A DNA stretch of 64,000 bases from CAYFPS01 sp964345075. GTDB lineage: Bacteria; CAIWAD01. This document shows positions 27,139 through 37,394 of the stretch, in pieces. The stretch covers positions 124,001 to 188,000 of the forward strand of contig CAYFPS010000001.1 of assembly GCA_964345075.1 (NCBI GenBank), given 5' to 3'. The notes under the pieces are model-generated. The model saw only the letters and a list, made by a program, of their open reading frames with translations. It searched no databases and was not told where the DNA came from. Position 1 is the first letter of the stretch. The number at the start of each line of letters is the position of its first letter. Both the position numbers and the translations under genes were made by a program.

Positions 27139-30100
27139 CTAGCTGCCCGCCACAACGCTGTGCCCGCTCATGATTTCCTTCAGCTCTTCCAGCGTCTGCG
27201 TAGTGATATCCAGACGGTACTTGTCGCTCTTGAAGAGCACGGGCACGCCGTCACGCCCGATCAAGCGGAAGAAAACTTCGCCCTGGCCGGGATGAGCACG
27301 CAGGAAGTTCTCCATGCGCTCCAGATCTGGACTTGCCAGCAGCGACGCATCAATGCTGATGGTCACACGACTGGCCGAGCGTCCGAGCACGGCCTCGAGC
27401 GGCGTAACCTTCTCCACAATCAGCAGGACATCGTCGGCGTCCTTGATTGAGAGGCGGCCATTCAGGGCCACCAGCGCGTCGGCGTCGAGCATCTCCTGAT
27501 ACTGGATCAGCTGCTCTTCGAAAATCATGAACTTGAGCGTGCCCGTAAAATCATCGATGGCGCCCAGTCCCATGCGCTTGTCACGGCGGTTGATCATGGT
27601 GCGCCAGCTGCTGATCATGCCGCAAGCCATGACAGAAGCCTTGTCCCCCAGATCCCCCACCTGCGCCAGCGGCCGGGTGGAAAAGTTCTCCACGATCTCG
27701 CGAAAGCGCTCCAGCGGGTGGCCGGAAACATATATGCCGATCAGGTCCTTTTCGCGCTTGAGGCGTTCCGCTTCTTCCCAGACAGGAACATCTTCCAGCT
27801 CCGGGGCGGCCAGCGCGACCTCCTCTGTATCACCAAAGAGGCTCACCTGATTCATGGCCGCCTGGCGGGCCGAGGCCTGCGCGTAGGCCACCAGCTGCGG
27901 AATGGCACAGAAGAGCCTCGCCCGGTTCTCCTCGAACTCGTCAAAAGCGCCTACCTGAATCAGGCTTTCAAGCACCTTGCTGTTGACCCGTGATCCATCC
28001 ACACGGCCCATGAAGTCGAAGATATCCTTGAAGGGGCCCTCTTCCAGACGCTTTTCCACCATGCTTTGAATGGCTGTATCACCGACATTCTTGATCGCGC
28101 CCAGACCAAAGCGAATGCCGTCCTCAACCACATGAAAATCACGGAAGCTGTGATTCACGTGGGGCGGATGCACGGCAATGCCGAACTTCCTGCACTCTTC
28201 AAGGAAGACGACCATTTTCTTGGTGTCGTGCATTTCGTCCGTCATCACGGCAGCGAGGAATTCGGCCGTGTAGTTTGCCTTCAGGTAGCCCGTCTGGTAG
28301 GCCAGCCAGGCATAAGCCGCGCTGTGACTTTTGTTGAACCCATATGAAGCAAAGCGCTCGAGCAGGTCCCAGACTTCCAGCGTGATCTTTTCCGGGATCT
28401 TGCGCTCGGAGGCCCCGCGGACGAAGTCGACCTTCATGGCCGCCATCACATCCAGCTTCTTCTTGCCCATGGCGCGCCGCATTTCATCGGCCTGTCCAAG
28501 CGGAAATCCGCCCACCGCCTGCGCAATCTGCATCACCTGTTCCTGGTAAACGATGATGCCGTAGGTCACATTCAGGTACTGCTCGAGCACAGGGTGCAGG
28601 TAACTGACCTCTTCCCGCTCGTGCCTGCGCTCAATGTAGGTGGGAATGTTTTCCATCGGCCCCGGGCGGTAGAGCGCGTTCATGGCAATCAGATCGTCCA
28701 GACGGCTGGGCTGCAGCTTGCGCAGGTATTCGCGCATGCCTGAGCTTTCAAACTGGAAAATGCCGATTGTATCACCGCGGCCGAATAGCCTGAAGGTTTT
28801 CTCGTCATCACGGGGAATCGACTCAATGTCGAATTCGATGCCGCGTTCACGCAGCCGGCGCTGGGTTTCCTTGATGATGGTTAGCGCGCGCAGGCCCAGG
28901 AAGTCCATCTTGAGCAGGCCGACCTCGTCGATCCAGCTGCCGTCCCACTGGGTCGTGATGTCACCGTCCTGGCCGCCCGCCCGCTGCAGGGGCACAAATT
29001 CCTGCAGCTCGCCCGGTGTGATCACCACACCCGCAGCATGGATGCCCGTGGCGCGGTTAAGGCCCTCCAGGATCTCGGCATTCTTCCACATTTTCTCGTA
29101 GCGCGGATCACTCTTGATCAGCTCATCGAGCTCGGGCACCTTGGCGCGGACATCGGGCAGCTTGACCTTCTTGTCCATGGCCATCTTGTCGGGGATCAGC
29201 TTGGTAAAGCGATCGGCCTCGGCAAAGGACAGCCCCAACACGCGGCACATGTCCTTGATCACGGCCTTCGTCATCAGGCGGCCAAAGGTCACAATCTGGG
29301 CGACATTCTTCTCGCCGTACTTTTGTCTCACATACTCGATCACATCGGCGCGATGCTTGTCCTCGAAATCGATATCGATATCGGGCATGGACACGCGCTC
29401 GGGATTGAGGAAACGCTCAAAGAGCAGATCGAACTCCAGCGGATCGATGTTGGTAATGCCCATCACAAAGGCCACCAGCGCGCCCGCCGCACTGCCACGA
29501 CCCGGTCCGACGCGGATGTCGTTGTTGCGGGCGTAGTCGATAAAGTCCTTCACAATCAGGAAGTAGCCCGAGAAGCCCATCTTGCGTATCACGCCCATTT
29601 CGTAGCGCAGGCGATCCTCGGCTCCTTCCGGCACGGCATCACCGTAGCGCCACTTCAGGCCTTCAAGGCAAACCTCTTCGAAGTAGTCATCCAGCGTCTT
29701 GGCCTTGCTGCTGGAGGGAATCGGAAAGACCGGAATCTGCCTGGAATCAAAATCAAGTGATACATCACACTTGTCGGCAATCTCCCGCGTGATACGACAG
29801 GCATCCTGAAAGTCGGGGAAGGCCGCGTACATCTCTTCGGCACTCTTGAAGTAGAGCTGATCCGTGTTGTAGCGCATGCTCTTGGGATCGTGCGTTTTCT
29901 GATCCCGCACACAGATGTACATGTCGTGGGCGTATACGTGATCGGCCGCCAGATAATGGATGTCGTTGGTGGCGACAAGCGGAATGGCCAGCGCCTCCGA
30001 CAATTCCTTCATGCGGACACGGGCGATGTCTTCTTCCGGAATGTGATGGTTCTGCACTTCCAGATAGAAGTCGTCACCAAAAAGCTCGCGGTAGGCAAGG

Positions 30101-30579
30101 GCACAGCGCTTGGCTTCGTTCCAGTCTTCCTTGAGCAGCGCCTGATTCACCTCGCCGCCCAGGCAGGCCGTCTGGGCAATCAGCCCCTTGTGATACTTCT
30201 GAATCAGCTCCCAGTCCACGCGCGGCCGGTAGTAGTAGCCTTCGATATAACCGGCGCTCACCAGCCGGAGCAGGTTCTGGTAGCCTTCCTTGTCCTTGGC
30301 CAGCAGAACCAGGTGGAAGTAGTTCTTCTTGCCCGGCACTCGCTGCTTTTCGTGCCTGCTGCCATTGGCCACATAGACCTCGCAGCCAATGATCGGCTTG
30401 ACCTTCTGCTTTCGGGCTTCTTTGTAGAAATCCAGCACGCCGTAAAGGTTGCCATGATCGGTCAGGGCAAAGGCGTCCATGCCGTATTCCACGCAGCGAC
30501 CGACCAGCTGGTCCACCTTGGCGGCGCCATCCAGAAGCGAATAATGACTGTGATTGTGCAGGTGTATGAACTCGGGCAT
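27139..30579 (-). CDS. dnaE: DNA polymerase III subunit alpha
   Basis: A 1,146-residue replicative polymerase. N-terminal PHP domain (IHLHNHSHYSLLDGAAKV), polymerase palm with GPGRGSAAGALVAFVMGI and the catalytic MPDIDIDFED near residue 393, the fingers (KSHSAAYAWLAYQTGYLKA), HhH and C-terminal OB domain. Length and order fit DnaE1. It is the replicase catalytic subunit. Three exact TGTATCAC copies and one GTGATACA copy lie within it (27826, 28075, 28768, 29757). Divergent from the outer-membrane gene across a 115-base gap. Confidence 0.97.
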   Translation of the reverse strand: MPEFIHLHNHSHYSLLDGAAKVDQLVGRCVEYGMDAFALTDHGNLYGVLDFYKEARKQKVKPIIGCEVYVANGSRHEKQRVPGKKNYFHLVLLAKDKEGYQNLLRLVSAGYIEGYYYRPRVDWELIQKYHKGLIAQTACLGGEVNQALLKEDWNEAKRCALAYRELFGDDFYLEVQNHHIPEEDIARVRMKELSEALAIPLVATNDIHYLAADHVYAHDMYICVRDQKTHDPKSMRYNTDQLYFKSAEEMYAAFPDFQDACRITREIADKCDVSLDFDSRQIPVFPIPSSSKAKTLDDYFEEVCLEGLKWRYGDAVPEGAEDRLRYEMGVIRKMGFSGYFLIVKDFIDYARNNDIRVGPGRGSAAGALVAFVMGITNIDPLEFDLLFERFLNPERVSMPDIDIDFEDKHRADVIEYVRQKYGEKNVAQIVTFGRLMTKAVIKDMCRVLGLSFAEADRFTKLIPDKMAMDKKVKLPDVRAKVPELDELIKSDPRYEKMWKNAEILEGLNRATGIHAAGVVITPGELQEFVPLQRAGGQDGDITTQWDGSWIDEVGLLKMDFLGLRALTIIKETQRRLRERGIEFDIESIPRDDEKTFRLFGRGDTIGIFQFESSGMREYLRKLQPSRLDDLIAMNALYRPGPMENIPTYIERRHEREEVSYLHPVLEQYLNVTYGIIVYQEQVMQIAQAVGGFPLGQADEMRRAMGKKKLDVMAAMKVDFVRGASERKIPEKITLEVWDLLERFASYGFNKSHSAAYAWLAYQTGYLKANYTAEFLAAVMTDEMHDTKKMVVFLEECRKFGIAVHPPHVNHSFRDFHVVEDGIRFGLGAIKNVGDTAIQSMVEKRLEEGPFKDIFDFMGRVDGSRVNSKVLESLIQVGAFDEFEENRARLFCAIPQLVAYAQASARQAAMNQVSLFGDTEEVALAAPELEDVPVWEEAERLKREKDLIGIYVSGHPLERFREIVENFSTRPLAQVGDLGDKASVMACGMISSWRTMINRRDKRMGLGAIDDFTGTLKFMIFEEQLIQYQEMLDADALVALNGRLSIKDADDVLLIVEKVTPLEAVLGRSASRVTISIDASLLASPDLERMENFLRAHPGQGEVFFRLIGRDGVPVLFKSDKYRLDITTQTLEELKEIMSGHSVVAGS

Positions 30580-30694
30580 CGTGATCCTTTCAGGCCACCC
30601 GGATCGAACTGGAGGGTTCCGGGAACAGCAGAAGATAAGGTAGGGATGGACGCTGCCGTGACCAAGCCTGCGGGCTCATTTCCTACCTTTGGCC

Positions 30695-31732
30695 ATGCGA
30701 ATTTCATGGATCCTCCTGCTGCTTGCGGCTTTTGCCCTGGCCGCTCCCTGCGAAGAAGTTGAAGCCACCAGGCGCGAGCTCAAGCTGGCGCTCTTTCCCG
30801 CCTTTGCCTGGATGCCCGAAACACGGGCCGTTGGCGGCGCTTACCTGCAGGGCATTGTCAAGGGTGACAGCCTGACCCACGATGGGCAGATTGCCCTTTA
30901 CGCGGTGGCCACCCAGAACAAACAGGCCGAAATCGGTTTCATTCCTGAAACCTGGTGGCAACAAAACCGCTGGATGAGTCGCTTTGAAATCAGCTACCAG
31001 AAATGGCCAAGCGAGGTCTACGGCATTGGCATGGACAGCCGCGAAGAGGACGCAAGCACCTTCAGCAGTGAAGGTCTGAAGCTGGAATTCCTCTTGCGGC
31101 GCGAACTGAGCCCCGGCCTCTACGCAGGACTTTATGCCATCTACCGGCAGGAGAGCTTTCAGGAACCGGGCGATGGCTTCATCTGGATGGAGGATGATGG
31201 GCGTGACGCGGGGCTTGGTCTCGATCTTAGCTACGACACCCGCCGGTCAACGCTGCTTCCCGGTAGCGGCATGTATCACCAGCTGAGGTTGATTCGCCAT
31301 GCCGGCTTCTCTGATCATGTGCGAACGCGCCTGCTGGCCGACCTCCGTCTGTATCACAATCCAGGCCCCGTTCAGCTGGCCATACAGCTCGCGCTGGATC
31401 ACACTCGCGGCGCAGCGGGCCTGAGTCAAATGGCCGAGCTGGGTGAATACCTGAGGGCCTATGGTGATACACGCTTCATTGATCGAAGCCTGGCCGCGTT
31501 AAGAGTGGAAGCCCGGCGGCATTTGTTCTGGCGCTTTGGCGCGGTTGCCTTTCTGGAAACGGGATCGGTTGCGCCCGGCCTGCCTGAGCTCGCCGAAACC
31601 GAATGGAAACTTTCGCCCGGCCTTGGGGGGCGCTTTCAGATGATTGAAGGCGAGGATCTTAATCTTCGTCTGGACGCTGCTTTTGGCGACGAGGGTGTCG
31701 CCGTTTATCTGAGGCTGGGCGAGGAGTTCTGA
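30695..31732 (+). CDS. Outer-membrane beta-barrel protein, surface-antigen (Omp85 C-terminal)-like
   Basis: A 345-residue exported protein. The signal peptide ISWILLLLAAFALAAPCEE is followed by alternating beta strands (GLYAGLYAIYRQESF, LGLDLSYDTRRSTLLPGSGMYHQLRLIRH) that resemble the BamA/TamA C-terminal barrel, and it ends on Phe as outer-membrane proteins do. No POTRA domains, so it is more like stand-alone D15-type barrels than BamA. Start at the ATG 30695; the TTG two codons earlier is possible. Three exact motif copies within 200 bases (31272, 31350, 31464). Confidence 0.7.
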   Translation: MRISWILLLLAAFALAAPCEEVEATRRELKLALFPAFAWMPETRAVGGAYLQGIVKGDSLTHDGQIALYAVATQNKQAEIGFIPETWWQQNRWMSRFEISYQKWPSEVYGIGMDSREEDASTFSSEGLKLEFLLRRELSPGLYAGLYAIYRQESFQEPGDGFIWMEDDGRDAGLGLDLSYDTRRSTLLPGSGMYHQLRLIRHAGFSDHVRTRLLADLRLYHNPGPVQLAIQLALDHTRGAAGLSQMAELGEYLRAYGDTRFIDRSLAALRVEARRHLFWRFGAVAFLETGSVAPGLPELAETEWKLSPGLGGRFQMIEGEDLNLRLDAAFGDEGVAVYLRLGEEF

Positions 31733-33337
31733 TCAGGCCTGATCCAGCAACCTGGCGGCGGCTTCCTGGTCCTTGACTGTATCACGACCGGACTGCAGGC
31801 GGGCCAGATGCAGAATGCGCGCTTCACGATCAAGGAAGCCCGCCTCCACACGAGTGTGTGAGCCCTCCGAGAACTTCTCCACGCCCAACTGCTGGTCCGC
31901 CGCTGCGGCGATCTGCGGTAAATGTGTAATACATAGTAGCTGATGCTGCGCAGCCAGCCTGCGCATCAGGCCGGCTACAGCAAGCGCAGCGCGCCCGCTG
32001 ATACCGCTGTCAATTTCATCGAAAATCAGGCACTGATTGTGCTCATCCTTCAGTAACAGACTTTTGAAGGCCAGCATGATGCGGCTGAGCTCGCCACCAG
32101 AGGCGATTTCCTCCAGCGGGCCCAGCGGTGTATCCGGATTGGTGGAAACCAGAAAGCGCGGGGCCTCCGCTCCGTCTGCAGCAAAGGGACTGCCGGCAGG
32201 TTCCATGGCCACAACCAGCCTGCCCGCCGGGATGCCGAGCTCTTCAAGCAGCGGCTCCAGCTCGCGGGTGAGTCGCTCTGCAGCAATCTGACGAGCCTTT
32301 GTCAGAGCGGCGCGGGCGCCTTCCAGCTCCAGACGCAGTCGCTGTTCTTCACGCTCAGCCAGTTGAATCTCACGGAGCAGGGCGTGACTCTGGTCTGCCG
32401 CTCGCAACAGCTCCTCTCTGCGCTCCAGCAGGGCATCCAGAGTGCCGCCGTATTTGCGAATCATGCGGTCCAGCAGCTCAAGACGCTCGCGGACCCGGGC
32501 CAGTCGCTCCGGGTCCAGCTCCAGCGAGTCGGCGCGATCCCGACAAAGGCTTGCTGCTTCCTGAAGATGCTCGCCTGCCTCGAAGAGCATCTGATAAGGC
32601 GAATTGAAGCTGGAGTCGAGTTTGGCCGCGCGCTCCAGCTCGCGCCTTAGCACCATCAGTTGATCATGGAGATTCTGATCGCCCTCGAAGAGGGCTTCTG
32701 TCACCTGGCCGGCGCGCTGCTTGAGCTCTTCCACGTTGGCCAGGACGCGATGCTCGTCCTCCAGCTGCTTGTCCTCGCCGGGTTTTGCGTCCAGCTCGTC
32801 CAGCTCGGCCAGCTGAAAGGCACGAAGCTCCTTCAACTCTTCTTCCCGGGCGAGCTGCCTGTTAAGGCCGTCGAGCCCCTGTTTGCAGGTATTCCAGTCC
32901 TGCCAGACAGCCTGGTGTGAGGCTCGTGAAGGCGCGACCTCACGCATGGAATCAAGCAGGATCATGTGGCGGGCAGGATCAAGCAGCTGACTCAGATCAC
33001 GCTGACCATGAAGGTCGGCAAGGCGTGGCGCCAACTCTTTCAGGTCCTTCTGCAGAATGGGCTCACCATTGAGTGTAACACGGCTGCGTCCGGCTTGAAA
33101 CTCCCGTCGTACAAGCCAGAAGCGGTCTTCTGCTGCAAACTCGCACTGAACCAATGACAGCTTGTCTTCTGGCAGCATCTCCCGTGATACACGGGCGCCC
33201 AGAGCTGCCGAGACAGCTCCCAGCAGCATGGACTTGCCTGCGCCAGTTTCTCCGGTGATCGAGGTAAATCCTGTGGGAAGCTCGATGCTCAAGGATCGAA
33301 CAAGGCCGAAGTTCTCGATGTGAAGGCGGCGCAGCAT
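31733..33337 (-). CDS. recN: DNA repair protein RecN
   Basis: A 534-residue SMC-like ATPase. Walker A GETGAGKS is at residues 29-36; a long coiled coil with HGQRDLSQLLDP follows; the C-terminal ATPase half has SGGELSRIMLAFKSLL (ABC signature), CLIFDEIDSGISGRAA (Walker B) and a CITHLPQIAAAADQQ switch. It acts early in double-strand break repair. It begins 9 bases after the propeller gene, so it may be read from the rib operon. Two exact motif copies (31778, 33184) and a GTGTTACA variant (33074). Confidence 0.96.
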   Translation of the reverse strand: MLRRLHIENFGLVRSLSIELPTGFTSITGETGAGKSMLLGAVSAALGARVSREMLPEDKLSLVQCEFAAEDRFWLVRREFQAGRSRVTLNGEPILQKDLKELAPRLADLHGQRDLSQLLDPARHMILLDSMREVAPSRASHQAVWQDWNTCKQGLDGLNRQLAREEELKELRAFQLAELDELDAKPGEDKQLEDEHRVLANVEELKQRAGQVTEALFEGDQNLHDQLMVLRRELERAAKLDSSFNSPYQMLFEAGEHLQEAASLCRDRADSLELDPERLARVRERLELLDRMIRKYGGTLDALLERREELLRAADQSHALLREIQLAEREEQRLRLELEGARAALTKARQIAAERLTRELEPLLEELGIPAGRLVVAMEPAGSPFAADGAEAPRFLVSTNPDTPLGPLEEIASGGELSRIMLAFKSLLLKDEHNQCLIFDEIDSGISGRAALAVAGLMRRLAAQHQLLCITHLPQIAAAADQQLGVEKFSEGSHTRVEAGFLDREARILHLARLQSGRDTVKDQEAAARLLDQA

Positions 33338-33346
33338 GCTCGTCCT

Positions 33347-35677
33347 TTAGCGAATGATCGCAACCTTGCCTTCTGCACTACCACCACTGGAGGTGACCAG
33401 CAGAAGATAGACGCCCGGATCCAACAGCTGGCCGGCTGTATCACGACCATCCCAGCCACGCTCGATTTCCAGCAGATCCAGCTCGCGCAGAACGCGGCCA
33501 TCCAGCGAGTAAACCGCCATGCGCGCATTATTGGCCAGTCCACCCGCCTTTACGAGAGCACGATTGCTGCCGTCCGGCCTGAAGGGGTTGGGGTACATGT
33601 GCACGGTTTCGGCCGGGCTGCTCCCGTAGTCCAGAGCTCCTGTATCACAGACAAAGAAGCCGACGTTCGTTGCCGCCCAGATTTCGCCCGTCTGCGGATG
33701 GATGACGACTTCATTCACGGTAATGCCGCTCTGGGAACGAAGGAGATCCTGCAGGTCACTGGCCACAACAGGATCCTCAAAAGCCGCAACTCGCGGATCG
33801 TATACATTGAGGCCGGAAGAAGAGCCCAGCCAGACCCGGCCGCGGCCATCCATCGAAAGGCTGCTCAGGTTCTCGTTGACCAGTCCTTCCAGAAAGAGCA
33901 CACGGCTGAACTGGGCAACACCCCCGTATACGCCGCCCTGATAGAATCCGTTGGTCGTGGCAATCCAGAGATTGTCCTCGGCATCGCTGGCAAAGCCGCT
34001 GATATAGCCGATGGACTCAAAACCGAAATTGTAGAGCTCACTGGAAAGCGTAAAGACCTCGTCCTGCCAGTTGCGCAAAAGAGACGGGCTGTTGCCCATA
34101 CTGCGAAAGCGCAGAACACGCTTGGTTTCGTCACGCGCATCCTTGCCGGCAATTCCGGCCCAGACACTGCCGTCCACACCACGATGAATCCAGTAAGGAA
34201 AGCGAACGCCCGCCTGCGGATAATAAGCGCGGCCGAAGGGCTCATCCGGATTATCAAACCAGGCGGCTGGCACAACCACCAGACAGGAATCGTCAAGGGC
34301 CTGGTGATTGACGACCCAGACATTGCCCTGCTCGTCGAGCTCTACATCGGAGACCAGCGGAAAGCTCGCGCCTTCGCCCACCTGATTGTTGCGAAAGCCG
34401 ACAATCTGCTGGCCGGCGGGACTGTCCCAGCTGAAGCGTGATACATCGCCACTTGCCGGCAGATAGCGCCCGAGGCCCTTGCCCCAGGTTCCAAACCAGA
34501 CACCACCTTCTGGATCACATGCAAGGCTTGTCGGGTAGTTGCCCATGATGCCCGTGCCGGGCAACCAGGCATCCCATTCGCCATCAGCCAGGTGATACAA
34601 ACCATTGCGCGCTGTGTTCGCGGCCACGCCAACAGCCCACAGGCTGCCATCGTCCGCGACATCCAGATCCACGAATTCATCAGCCGAAGGCACATTGGGA
34701 ATGTGTTCTTCGACCTCGCCTGAGGCCGTCACCTTGAGCAGGCCGCCGGACAGAGTTCCCGGACTGCGTGCCAGCCAGAGATCGCCAGCAAGAAAGCAGG
34801 AGGCTTCCATGCGCCCAGCAAGCTCAAGAGCGCCCGTGTTACCAGAACGGAAAAGGTGACTTGTCTGGTCATCGCCCAGAAGCAGGGCCCACTCATTTTC
34901 GGTGGCAGACAAGGCAAGCAAGTCGAGGTCATCAACCGCAAGCTCTTCCACCATTGCGGTGGAGCCGTCCCAGTGCCCGAACCAGATCTCACCATCAGCA
35001 TCCTTGACGGCCAGATGAAAACTGCCAGCGGAGTATTCAACTCGAGCCTGTGTCACAGCGCCGGGATAACTGTTTTCATTCAGCCGTGTCCAGCTGGCCG
35101 GTCGCTCCGGATAGCCACTGCCGATGGCCGCACCCTGCGAGGTGACAACCAGCAGTTCGCCTCCGTGAGCACAGGCGGCAAGCACTTCTGTCTGCAGGGG
35201 AAAATCGGCAATCGAGTAGAGGTTCCAGTCGACAAGAAATTCGTCGGTGGCCGCCTGATAACTGAAGCGGGTCAGACCGAGCGAGTGACTGACCAGCACC
35301 GCACCTTCCGCGCCAAAGAGATCATTCAGGCGCGAAATCAGACCGTGTTCGGCAAAGTCCATAAAGCCGCGGGAAGGGCTGCCGTCCAGAGCCAGCGCGC
35401 TGATGCTCAAATCCTGCCCGGCCCAGAAAAGGTTTCCCAGCCCATCGGCGCAGACATCCAGCTGATCCAGACTGCGCATGCCGTCGGCCAGACTCAGGTG
35501 CACCCACTCCTCACCGGCACCCGGCGAAAAGAGCACGGCCCCGCGGCTGCAGGCTGCGGCCAGACCCTCTTCATGGACGACCAGCGCGCTGATCTCCGTG
35601 TAGTCGGTCAGGTGCCGCCAGACCGAAGCCTGTGCGGAAAGCACCAACAGAAGCGGGACGGCCAGGAAAAATCTCAC
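33347..35677 (-). CDS. Secreted beta-propeller protein (two-component-regulator-propeller type) with C-terminal sorting-type domain
   Basis: A 776-residue exported protein. The signal peptide FFLAVPLLLVLSAQAS is followed by repeated blades of the sort DGRGRVWLGSSSGLNVYD, DLGNVWV and DPEGGVWFGTWGKGLGRY, which match the propeller repeats of hybrid two-component sensors; no kinase or membrane domain follows. The tail MYPNPFRPDGSNRALVKAGG ... GVYLLLVTSSGG is a FlgD-like C-terminal domain. Its ATG overlaps the ribH stop by 4 bases, an odd partner for riboflavin synthesis. Four exact motif copies. Confidence 0.75.
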   Translation of the reverse strand: MRFFLAVPLLLVLSAQASVWRHLTDYTEISALVVHEEGLAAACSRGAVLFSPGAGEEWVHLSLADGMRSLDQLDVCADGLGNLFWAGQDLSISALALDGSPSRGFMDFAEHGLISRLNDLFGAEGAVLVSHSLGLTRFSYQAATDEFLVDWNLYSIADFPLQTEVLAACAHGGELLVVTSQGAAIGSGYPERPASWTRLNENSYPGAVTQARVEYSAGSFHLAVKDADGEIWFGHWDGSTAMVEELAVDDLDLLALSATENEWALLLGDDQTSHLFRSGNTGALELAGRMEASCFLAGDLWLARSPGTLSGGLLKVTASGEVEEHIPNVPSADEFVDLDVADDGSLWAVGVAANTARNGLYHLADGEWDAWLPGTGIMGNYPTSLACDPEGGVWFGTWGKGLGRYLPASGDVSRFSWDSPAGQQIVGFRNNQVGEGASFPLVSDVELDEQGNVWVVNHQALDDSCLVVVPAAWFDNPDEPFGRAYYPQAGVRFPYWIHRGVDGSVWAGIAGKDARDETKRVLRFRSMGNSPSLLRNWQDEVFTLSSELYNFGFESIGYISGFASDAEDNLWIATTNGFYQGGVYGGVAQFSRVLFLEGLVNENLSSLSMDGRGRVWLGSSSGLNVYDPRVAAFEDPVVASDLQDLLRSQSGITVNEVVIHPQTGEIWAATNVGFFVCDTGALDYGSSPAETVHMYPNPFRPDGSNRALVKAGGLANNARMAVYSLDGRVLRELDLLEIERGWDGRDTAGQLLDPGVYLLLVTSSGGSAEGKVAIIR

Positions 35678-36144
35678 GCCTTTTCCAGACGCTTGAAGAG
35701 GTCGGCCATCTCAATTGCGGAAATGGCGGCATCCCAGCCCTTGTTGCCGGCCTTGGTTCCAGCGCGCTCAACGGCCTGCTCAATGGTGTCCGTGGTCAAA
35801 ATGCCGTAGGAGACGGGCAGCTTGCTCTCCAGCATGACATGGGCGATGCCCTTGGCCGACTCGGAAGCCACATAGTCAAAGTGCGGGGTGGCACCTCGTA
35901 TCACGGCCCCCAGACAGATGATCGCATCCACCTTGCTGCTGTCGGCCAGCTTGGCCGCTGCCAGCGGAATCTCGAATGCACCAGGCACGCGCAGCAGGGT
36001 CACGGCTTCCCGCGATCCACCGTGGCGCTCGATGCAGTCCAGCGCACCGTCCAGGAGGCGGTTGCCGATCATGTCGTTGAAGCGCCCCAGCACAATACCG
36101 AAACGCAGTCCGGCGGCGTTCAGCTGTCCGTTGATTTCCTTCAT
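35674..36144 (-). CDS. ribH: 6,7-dimethyl-8-ribityllumazine synthase
   Basis: A 156-residue lumazine synthase with GRFNDMIGNRLLDGAL, the VPGAFEIPLAA substrate loop, AIICLGAVIRGATPHFDYV (catalytic His in PHFDYV) and PVSYGILTTDTIEQA. It condenses the pyrimidine and the butanone phosphate into lumazine, the substrate of riboflavin synthase. Last rib gene of the cluster, 22 bases after ribBA. Confidence 0.97.
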   Translation of the reverse strand: MKEINGQLNAAGLRFGIVLGRFNDMIGNRLLDGALDCIERHGGSREAVTLLRVPGAFEIPLAAAKLADSSKVDAIICLGAVIRGATPHFDYVASESAKGIAHVMLESKLPVSYGILTTDTIEQAVERAGTKAGNKGWDAAISAIEMADLFKRLEKA

Positions 36145-36166
36145 GGGTCCTCCTCTGAGCGGAAAA

Positions 36167-37381
36167 TCACATGTTCAGCATGTGTCCCAGCTTGGTCTTC
36201 TTGGTTCGAAGATAACGTTCGTTGCTGTCGCAGTGCGGCATCTGAATCGGCACACGCTCGACAACCTCGATGCCAAAGCCCTTCAGGCCGACAATCTTGC
36301 GCGGATTGTTGGTCAACAGGCGAATGCGCGTCAGTCCCAGTTCCTTCATGATCTGCGCGCCGATGCCATAGTTCCTGAGGTCCGGCGCGAAGCCAAGCTT
36401 CTCATTGGCCTCCACCGTGTCAGCGCCCCCATCCTGCAGAGCGTAAGCCTTAAGCTTGTTGGCCAGCCCGATGCCCCGGCCCTCCTGCCGCATGTAGAGC
36501 ACGACACCACGCCCGGCTTCAGCCACCAGCTCCATTGCGCGGTGCAGCTGATTACCGCAGTCGCAGCGCATGCTGCCAAAGACATCGCCCGTCAGACATT
36601 CCGAGTGGACGCGCACCAGTACGGGCTCGCCCTCCTGTGTGACATCGCCCAGCACGAGCGCCAGATGATCTCTCTTGTCCACCGGCGAATAGAAGTGATG
36701 CAGGCGGAAAGTTCCCCAGGGTGTGGGCATGTCAACCGAGACCCGTTCGGCCACCTGGGATTCCGTGTGCTGACGCCATGCAATCAAATCTTCGATGGTG
36801 ATCATTTTGAGGCCGAAGGTCCGCTTGACCTGAACCAAATCGGGCACACGGGCCATGGTGCCGTCGTCGTTCATGATCTCGCAAAGAGCGCCAAGAGGCT
36901 TGCGACCGGCCAGCTGAGCCAGATCAACGGCGGCTTCCGTGTGACCTGCGCGTTGTATCACGCCGCCGCGCATGGCCATTAGCGGGTGAATGTGTCCTGG
37001 CCTGGCCAGGTCCTCGGGTCGGGCGTCCGGATCCGCCATGACCTGAATGGTCTTGGCGCGGTCTGCGGCGCTGATGCCTGTGGTGGTTCCCTCGACTGCG
37101 TCCACACTGACCGTGAAGGCTGTAGAATGGCGGGCCGTGTTCTTGCCCACCATCAGGTCAAGGTCAAGCTCCTTGCAGCGGTCCTTGGTCAGTGATACAC
37201 AGATCATGCCTCGGCCGTGCTTGGCCATGAAGTTGACCTTTTCCGGTGTGATCAGATCCGCCGCCATGATGAAGTCACCCTCATTCTCGCGATCGTGATC
37301 ATCTACCACAATGATAATCTCACCCCGGGCAATGGCCTCAAGGGCTTCTTCTATGGAATCGAACGGTTCTTGCGGGTTCAT
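36167..37381 (-). CDS. ribBA: Bifunctional dihydroxybutanone-phosphate synthase / GTP cyclohydrolase II
   Basis: A 404-residue fusion. Residues 1-205 are RibB (DDHDRENEGDFIMAADLIT, GMICVSLT, RAGHTEAAVDLAQLAG); residues 206-404 are RibA with the zinc-binding HSECLTGDVFGSMRCDCG and MRQEGRGIGLANKL. It feeds both branches of riboflavin synthesis. Both active centres look complete. RBS GGAGACGGCC upstream of the ATG at 37379-37381. Two exact motif copies (36954, 37192). Confidence 0.97.
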   Translation of the reverse strand: MNPQEPFDSIEEALEAIARGEIIIVVDDHDRENEGDFIMAADLITPEKVNFMAKHGRGMICVSLTKDRCKELDLDLMVGKNTARHSTAFTVSVDAVEGTTTGISAADRAKTIQVMADPDARPEDLARPGHIHPLMAMRGGVIQRAGHTEAAVDLAQLAGRKPLGALCEIMNDDGTMARVPDLVQVKRTFGLKMITIEDLIAWRQHTESQVAERVSVDMPTPWGTFRLHHFYSPVDKRDHLALVLGDVTQEGEPVLVRVHSECLTGDVFGSMRCDCGNQLHRAMELVAEAGRGVVLYMRQEGRGIGLANKLKAYALQDGGADTVEANEKLGFAPDLRNYGIGAQIMKELGLTRIRLLTNNPRKIVGLKGFGIEVVERVPIQMPHCDSNERYLRTKKTKLGHMLNM

Positions 37382-37394
37382 GGCCGTCTCCTTT

